64,000 bases of DNA from Tricholoma matsutake. Taxonomy: Eukaryota; Basidiomycota; Agaricomycetes; Agaricales; Tricholomataceae. Positions 57,739 to 64,000 of this stretch are shown piece by piece (the stretch's first letter is position 1; each line of letters begins with the position of its first letter). The stretch lies in contig AP026543.1 in NCBI GenBank assembly GCA_026075535.2, positions 1,674,001-1,738,000 of the forward strand, read 5' to 3'. The notes below the pieces were generated by a model. That model worked only from the letters and a program-made list of their open reading frames with translations. It was not told the DNA's origin and made no database searches. Position numbers and translations under genes: made by a program.

Positions 57739-60357
57739 ATGACGAAGAAATATGATTTTCCTGCGACGTTTACCGTTGGATCTCGCCAGACGGAGCCGTT
57801 CGTCGATCTCGCCCAGCTGAAGGGACATCTTGTACTCTTGAATGGATTTGTAGGGTTCAAGTCGCAAGTGGATCAATTGGAAGAGGATGACATAGATGAA
57901 TTTCCTGAAATTCCGAAGGACAAAGACATGAGGTGGACGTGGTTTGTTGGGTTGGCGGTCGAACGGTAAGGATTTCGGTTGGAGCTGGGGTTTTATTAAC
58001 GAGGTTAGGTTTGCGCTATGGTGTTCCTCACTGGATCAATCGGATGTGACGAAGCCAGCAGAGAATATCCTGCCGCCGTTGGACGTTATTATGGTGTGTA
58101 GCTGCCAGTTTATCCGTTTAAACCCTGCTCTTAAATTCATAACCATCAACAGGTATGGCATTCCTATCTACTCAATCCTGGATGGTATGCAGAGGACTGT
58201 GACCGAATCCCGTCCTTAACCTTCCTGAAAGATGTTGGGAGGTCTTTTGCGTCGTCTTTAGTAGGCTCTTTGCCTTACAACCCTCTGCGACATCTCAATG
58301 TAATTTATTTTATACAGAGTCGACTGCCAGAGATTCTTGGTGCCAACCCTTCCCCAGCCAGAATGAGAAGCTGGACATCAAAGACAAAATCGTCGTTCGA
58401 TCCACTGGAGGACGCGCGACAGCGAATGATGAAAATAATTCTATGCCCAAAGTGCCGTGTGCCTATCGATGCATGTCAGCATTGAACACCTCTTCGTCTT
58501 TTATCCTGATCTGACTTCCGATGTAGCATTTGTGAACAACGAAGGAGCAGGATATTTCCAGGACAGATTTAGTGTCCGATGTACCAGCGCTGGGTGTAAT
58601 TCACCACCGATTACGAAGGATGTGCTAGCGGTCAGGAAGCTGGCGGAAGACCTTGTCAGAAATGACATGACTGCTTGTTCGCATTTAGCGTAGGTCCCAC
58701 ATCCGAAATCCATCTTCATCTCTGGCGAGGAGCTTGACATTCCTTGCTTAGGGGCACATTACGTACTCCAAAAGCGGAATTGGATATAGACCGTGCCAAA
58801 TCGATAAAGAAGACCTTTATGAAAGCATCCGAGTTCAGGAAGCCCTCTCGTGAGGAGTGTACCGACGAAGAATGGGTAGTGTCGATTATGGAGAAGTGCA
58901 GTTACAATTATGAGTCAATGAAACAGATAATGGAGAATGAGCTGAAGAGTGCAGGCGAAGAAGGGTATGCTTTTATTCATTCTCTGTGGCTTACCCAACT
59001 CATATTTTATCAGATCGCCCAGTATGAAGAGAATTTGCAGTGCGTATGAGGATGATAGAGTGTTCTCAATTGAACTTGTCGGAGCGGTACGTTTTCCTCT
59101 GAAACAGTGCACGTTTAGAACCAAGTGTGTTGCACTTGTCAGGTCATACGCCAAGGATCATTTGTAGAGAAAATGCGGAAATTGGGTTGGACCGAACCTC
59201 ATTTCTTCGACAACAGTGGGGATGAAGTGGCGCTTTTGCATGCCATTGGACGATATCACGCGTTTGTCTTGTTCTCTTCTCAGATGTTGCAAATTGTACG
59301 CCTTACTTGCTTACATTTTAGCTTCCTTGACCTGTTGGCTTCGTCGCGGTCAACATTTTTTGTTCCGACTCTCGATATTGATCTGGCTTGGCACACACAT
59401 CAGCTCATGGCCCAAAAGTATAACGACCAGTGCAGAACGTATGTTAGGCGATTCATTGATCAGTCAGTCCCATTTCAGCTTATAGAATAAGGTTCGATAA
59501 TTTTGTTCCGTAGTGACGATAACGTTGGAGAAGGTGAGCTATCGAAGTCATTCGATATCACCTGTCGTGCATGGAAGGTAATTATTAACTCGTACTCGAA
59601 ATGTGTAACAAACTAAACATTGACAGGTTCGATACGGTGTACAATACACTCACTGCGGTTGTCCCCTCCCCGTAGAAACTGTCGGAGAACGCCTCTCCCA
59701 CCTCGACGGCGCCCTCCCACTGCCGTACCTCCAACCCCAAGAGGACGACGACGTTCTCGTGGCGACCCACCCCAGCAAGCATGACATCATCACATTGGGC
59801 GCCCATGTTGCCAAAGCAAATAGAATGCGGGCCGCGAGGAAGAGATCACTAGCGCATCCGCAGTTGAGCAAGCACAGCAAGCAGATCGCGGAGCGTGGGA
59901 GAAAAGAAGCGGAGAAGAGGGCGCTTGCTGCTAGACAGGTGTTGCTTCAGGCGGAAATTCGCCGCAGGGCTGAGGGGGCGAAGAGTAGGCCGGTTGGTAA
60001 GTTTCCTAAGGAAGACAGAGGTTCTGAAATTGGATCTGCATTGGAGAACATCATGTCGCAGTTAATATCGTTCACCAATGTGAGCCATGACTGTTTTTGT
60101 TTTGTTGCTACTGAGTTGAACATTTACAGAGCAACAGTAGTAATTGGAGCGCAAGTGCAAGCTGTGGTGGTGGTAGTGGTGGCGCAGGCTGTGGAGGAGG
60201 AGGAGGAGGTGTTGGAGCAGACTATATACGCTGCACAGGGGAAGAGACAACATGTTCCTTACAACCTACCTGGGGTTTAGTTAGACTTACAGCTAGGGTT
60301 AGCAGAGGTAAGAACACTGTATTTCTACTATGGTACAGGTTCTCCTTATATACATAA
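57739..60357 (+). CDS. GRDP2: glycine-rich-domain protein, tail replaced by Copia LTR sequence
   Basis: ATG 57739 (MTKKYDFPATFTVGSRQTEP) starts exon 1, parallel to GRDP1. Introns are at 57966-58008, 58094-58152 and 58261-58317, with more downstream. Conserved blocks: WHSYLLNPGWYAEDCDRIPS, SRLPEILGANPSP, CPKCRVPI, CTSAGCNSPPITK, EEWVVSIMEKCSYNYESM, VPTLDIDLAWHTHQLMAQKY (about 59375), YTHCGCPLPVETVGERL, then a basic helix and a Ser/Gly/Cys tail (CGGGSGGAGCGGGGG). At 60210 the Copia2 LTR interrupts the tail; the frame then runs 49 codons into the LTR before a stop at 60355-60357. The original end may be at 46645-46665. Confidence 0.82.
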
Positions 60358-60481
60358 TATTAAGGATGTCACATGACTTGGGAATGTGTTTACCGCATGT
60401 ATGCGCAGTAAGCGCAGTAACATGTGTATGCTGCATGTATCACCTCATGTATACAGCATGCATCAGGGATTAATTTCAACA
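60210..60481 (-). repeat. 3' LTR of Copia2 (272 bp)
   Basis: Same length and structure as the left LTR of Copia1, without the 33-bp duplication carried by the Copia2 5' LTR. It differs from the Copia1 LTR by a few transitions. Confidence 0.93.
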
Positions 60482-60513
60482 CCCCCCCTCAAACTGTACA
60501 GTGCTCTAAGCAG

Positions 60514-63066
60514 CTAAGTTTGAATCTCGAAAGTAATTCCGAGAGAGTCTCTAAATTTCCTGAATAGGACGGCGCCAAGGTTCTTTGTGAACATGTCAGC
60601 CGGATTATCACTTCCAGGAATGAAAACGACTGTGACTTTGTCATTTTCTATGCATTCGCGGGTGTAGTGGTAGCGAATGTCTATATGTTTGGTCCTTCTT
60701 TCCTGAACTGGATTTGATCCAATAAAGATGGATCCTTGATTATCAGCGCAGATTGGTACGCGCTTCAGTGTATATCCAAGTTCCTGGAATAAGGACTCTA
60801 TCCACACTATCTGCCGACAAGTGTCGGAGAGAGCCATGTATTCGGCTTCTGTGGATGACAGTGCTACAGTTTTTTGTAAATGGGACTGCCAGCACACAAT
60901 GCCACTCGCCAGAGTAGCAAAGTAACCCGTTGTAGATCGGCGCTTGACTGTGTCAGCTGCCCAATCAGAATCTGTGAAGGCCTGTAGCCCCTCGGATTTC
61001 TCTCCATCATAGATCATACTGTACTTCTGGGTTCCCACCAGATAGCGCATTATGTACATTGCTTTGTCTAGATGTTCTTGGCTAGGATTAGCCGAGAATT
61101 GCGACATCTTGATTACCGCGTAAGCGATATCAGGTCGCGTTCCGAGCATCAGATACAATAAAGATCCGATCACAGACTGATATTTTGATCTAAGCGCCGC
61201 ATTTGGCGTCGCTGTGTTCTCCAACGGTTTGTAGCCAGTCAGGAGCGGAGTGGGGGCAATCTTGGCATTTGTCATCTCGAACCTCTCAAGCACTTTGGCG
61301 AGATATTCTGTTTGATCGAGTTTGACTTTTGCAGCGGTCTGGGTGACGCGCATGCCTAAGAATTCCGTGACTTTTTCAGTACTATGGCACTCCCAATGCT
61401 TCAGGCAAGCATTCTTCTTTTCATCCACAAGTTTCTTGTTCTTGCCCATGAACAAGCCATCATCAACATAGACTAGCGCAATAACGATGCTGCCTGTCTT
61501 AGGATCCTTGTGTATGAAGATGCTGGCATCGGAGCTGGCGCGCACGAACCCAATGGTGCGCATAAATGCCTCTAGCTCTCTCCACCATGCTAGTGAAGCC
61601 TGTTTAAGGCCATACAATGCTCGGCGTAAGCGCATTACTTTGCGCTCTTTACCCTCGAGTTTGAAACCCTCGGGTTGATCCATATAGATCTCCTCATCAA
61701 GTTTGCCGTATAAAAATGCGGTTTTTACATCTAGACCGGTCATATACATGCCTTCTAGAGACGCAAGGGCAAACATGAGGCGTACGGTCTCATAGCGGAC
61801 TACTGGTGAGAAAATCTCATCAAAGTCAACGCCTTCGACTTGTGAAAAGCCTTTGGCCACGAGTCTGGCTCGTTTTCTTCCGTCCGATTTCACGGAGAAA
61901 ACCCATCTATTTTTGATCATTTTTTGATCATGTGGAAGATCGACGATGTCATAGACTTGTCGCTTGCGAAGAGCCTCTAACTCTTCACGACAAGCCTGTT
62001 TCCACTCAAGTTGCTGCTGCCGGGGTAGGCGCGCAATATCGCGAAATTGGTTTGGAACTAGGCTTTTTCCGCTTGATGGTGTGACTGCTTTTGACAACAG
62101 CCAGCGGATAAGCTCATCTCCACCTTCCTTGGTTATCTTTTTAATATAACCTGCTTCGTCCGGTTCCCCCATTGGGTGATCATGTTCTTGATTATTGGAA
62201 TCGGGCACACTCTCATGGGGTGCTGAACTCGGTCCAGTAACCGGTTCTTGCTGTTGAGGTCGTGGTTGTGTTTGGTTATGATCCGAATCTTGACCCACAG
62301 ACTTCTTCCAATATCGATCATGCACAATGTCTCTCTCTATGTCAGAGGGGAGTCGCTGTTCTCCATAGGTATTGCCGGGACGGTTTGGGATTTTCCTCTG
62401 CCTGCCTGATCGACGGGGCAATTGCTGCCATTCCTGTTGATCTTCACGTCTTGGACGAAAGTCCTCAGTGCTAACTGGAGGCGGCGGAGGAGGAGCGTTA
62501 GTCGCATCGTCATGCGCCTTTTGCTCGCTTGGTAAATCATCATCATCATCTTCTGATGATGGAGGAAGGGGCGGATTTTGTGGCGGTATAGGGTCATCGC
62601 CATCCGTTCCAGATGAGTGGTTGTCATCTTCTGGTTCTGGTGGAAAATCACCAAGGTCTGTCTTGGCAGGAGTTTTAGCTCCGGGACAGCATGGGAACAT
62701 CGTTTCATCAAATAGTGCCGTAGCACCAATGAATATTGCGCCGTTTCGTCGCATGAAACGATATGCTTTAATGCCATCTTCTACTCCAAGGTACGTCATT
62801 AACTCCGATCGAGGAGACAATGTTGTTGGACGTTTTTCCTTTGGTAGATAGACATAAGCACCACAACCGAAGACCTTCAGATTGTTTAGATCTGGGCGGA
62901 CCTTTGTCAGGTCCTCAAAAGGTGTCAGCCATTTCAGGCGCCTTATTGGGGTTCGGTTGTATAAATGTGTTGCATGTTCTATGCAAAATTCCCACCATGA
63001 TTGTGGTAGACAAGCGGTGAATCGCAGGGTTTGCAACTTTTTCAAATTTGTCAGCCATTCTTGCAA
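60514..63066 (-). pseudogene. Copia2 pol (integrase C-terminus, RT, RNase H)
   Basis: An open frame of 850 codons: QTLRFTACLPQSWWEF, the Pro/Asp-rich linker, the RT with FSPVVRYETV and LVYVDDGLF, and RNase H to the natural end FRDSLGITFEIQT. Unlike Copia1 it keeps the 11 bases near the C-terminus (HYTRECIENDKVTVVF). Because of the internal deletion it is out of frame with Gag and has no protease or integrase core, so it could move only with help. Confidence 0.92.
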
Positions 63067-63475
63067 TCTCCGGTGCGGGGTTCGCAGCCGGGATTTTGAT
63101 TGCTATTGCGGACCTAAAGTCCAAAAAGACTTGGGAGGGGCCATCCACACCATAATCGGTGCGAATGAGAGCCCACACCTCCTCAGCAGTGTCCTTTGTG
63201 TTGGCACGCTGCCGAATGGAGGGGGCCAGGCGGAGCACTAGGCTACCAATAGCCTGGTCGTTTTTGTTGCTCCAGGTCTGGAGCTTGGCATTAGCATCCG
63301 CTACCAAGGTAGCGTTCGTCGCCGTCAAGGGAGGCGCCGGGGGCGGTTTTTGCTCCGCCCCGCTAGTTATTTGCCAGAGGCCCTGAGACCTGAGCCACGC
63401 CTTCATTGAGTCGGCCCATAAGATGTAATTTGATCCGTCGAAAGTTTGAACGAGTTTTTCAAGAGTTGAAGACAT
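62915..63475 (-). pseudogene. Copia2 gag, truncated
   Basis: Starts with the same MSSTLEKLVQTFDGSNYILW as Copia1 and runs to ARMADKFEK, where the 1.9-kb deletion joins it out of frame to the integrase region. Confidence 0.9.
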
Positions 63476-63724
63476 GATTCTGTGGTGGCAGCTGTTAAAA
63501 GCGCTCAATCAGTCTTTTTACTCAATAAAACACGTTTAACGTTCTCAGGAGAAAACACTCCTTCAGAGTGGTTAACCCTAGTCAACCTAGGTTTTATATG
63601 CAGCTCGCAGGGAGCGCAATGCAGCTCACGAAGAGCGCAAGGTTATAATTTGGAGATGATGAAGTCAATGTCGTTCACAGCTAATTAAAGCGCGTTCGCG
63701 ACGTGCCCAGCAGGGCCCATAACC

Positions 63725-64000
63725 TGTTGGAGCAGACTATATACGCTGCACAGGGGAAGAGACAACACGTTCCTTACAACCTACCTGGGGTTTAGTTAGA
63801 CTTACAGCTAGGGTTAGCAGAGGTAAGAACACTGTATTCCTACTACGGTACAGGTTCTCCTTATATACATAATATTAAGGATGTCACATGACTCGGGAAT
63901 GTGTTTACTGCATGTATGCGCAGTAAGCGCAGTAACATGCGTATGCTGCATGTATCACCTCATGTATACATGTGTATGCTGCATGTATTGCCTCATGTAT
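63725..64000 (-). repeat. 5' LTR of Copia2 (partial)
   Basis: Begins on the plus strand tgttggagcagac, preceded by the primer motif ggcccataacc. At 63940-64000 it contains the 33-bp duplication found in the Copia1 right LTR. About 29 more bases are expected beyond the window. Confidence 0.92.

Larger units (their letters stand above)
60210..64000 (-). mobile_element. Copia2: internally deleted Copia element, partial at window edge
   Basis: A minus-strand copy almost identical to Copia1. Its 3' LTR (60210-60481, 272 bp) is on the left; its 5' LTR starts at 63725 and runs past the window end. About 1.9 kb is missing between Gag (IARMADKFEK) and the integrase C-terminus (QTLRFTACLPQSWWEF), removing the protease and the integrase catalytic core. 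Confidence 0.93.

Overview
This window is transposon-dense chromosomal DNA from a filamentous fungus, almost certainly a basidiomycete of the Agaricomycetes. The reasons are short (43-60 nt) GT-AG introns, a Helitron, Ulp1-carrying Mutator-like and Tnp2/Plavaka-type DNA transposons, chromodomain Gypsy elements, and two paralogous glycine-rich-domain (GRDP/DUF1399-type) genes with Cys-Gly tails. No rRNA, tRNA or CRISPR was found. Most transposon genes are pseudogenes. All assignments come from motifs read by eye; no database search was possible.

Layout. 1-1022: 3' end of a chromodomain Gypsy element and its LTR. 1023-3300: two copies of a noncoding unit with G-rich minisatellites, related to the 3' flank of the next element. 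About 3200-8740: decayed Helitron whose Rep/helicase start codon appears to be split by an intron. 9569-11717 and about 12740-15110: two decayed genes of unknown function that I recognise only as multicopy Agaricomycete families; the second ends in a long GGGAAA array. 15495-32055: Gypsy1 (minus strand), interrupted by a Mutator-like element (20270-31801, 42-bp terminal inverted repeats, 9-bp target duplication), which is itself interrupted by Gypsy2 (23626-29655, 5-bp target duplication). 32055-35870 and 35956-42216: remnants of two Tnp2/Plavaka (CACTA-like) transposons.

42430-46665 is a host island: a small cysteine-rich secreted-protein-like gene without a visible start, and GRDP1 (minus strand). 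Copia1 (46666-52378, plus) follows, then an older Copia end (52379-53057), a pogo-like DDE pseudogene, a poly(A)-tailed retroposon with a 15-bp target duplication (55492-56390), unassigned DNA, GRDP2 (57739 onward, plus) and Copia2 (60210 to beyond the window, minus), which interrupts the GRDP2 tail.

Main structural finding: Copia1 and Copia2 are inverted copies whose flanks and LTR types are swapped. Copia1 left flank ends CCTCC and Copia2 left flank ends GGAGG. Both of those sides carry 272-bp LTRs, while the other two LTRs share a longer (~305-bp) form. Joining the two left flanks restores the end of the GRDP2 reading frame and a stop, and puts GRDP2 in tandem with GRDP1. This suggests that recombination between the two Copia copies inverted the intervening segment and separated GRDP2 from its last codons.

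Transposon DNA from about 1 to 42 kb shows CpG-to-TpG/CpA decay typical of methylated repeats; the host island and Copia1/2 are less decayed.
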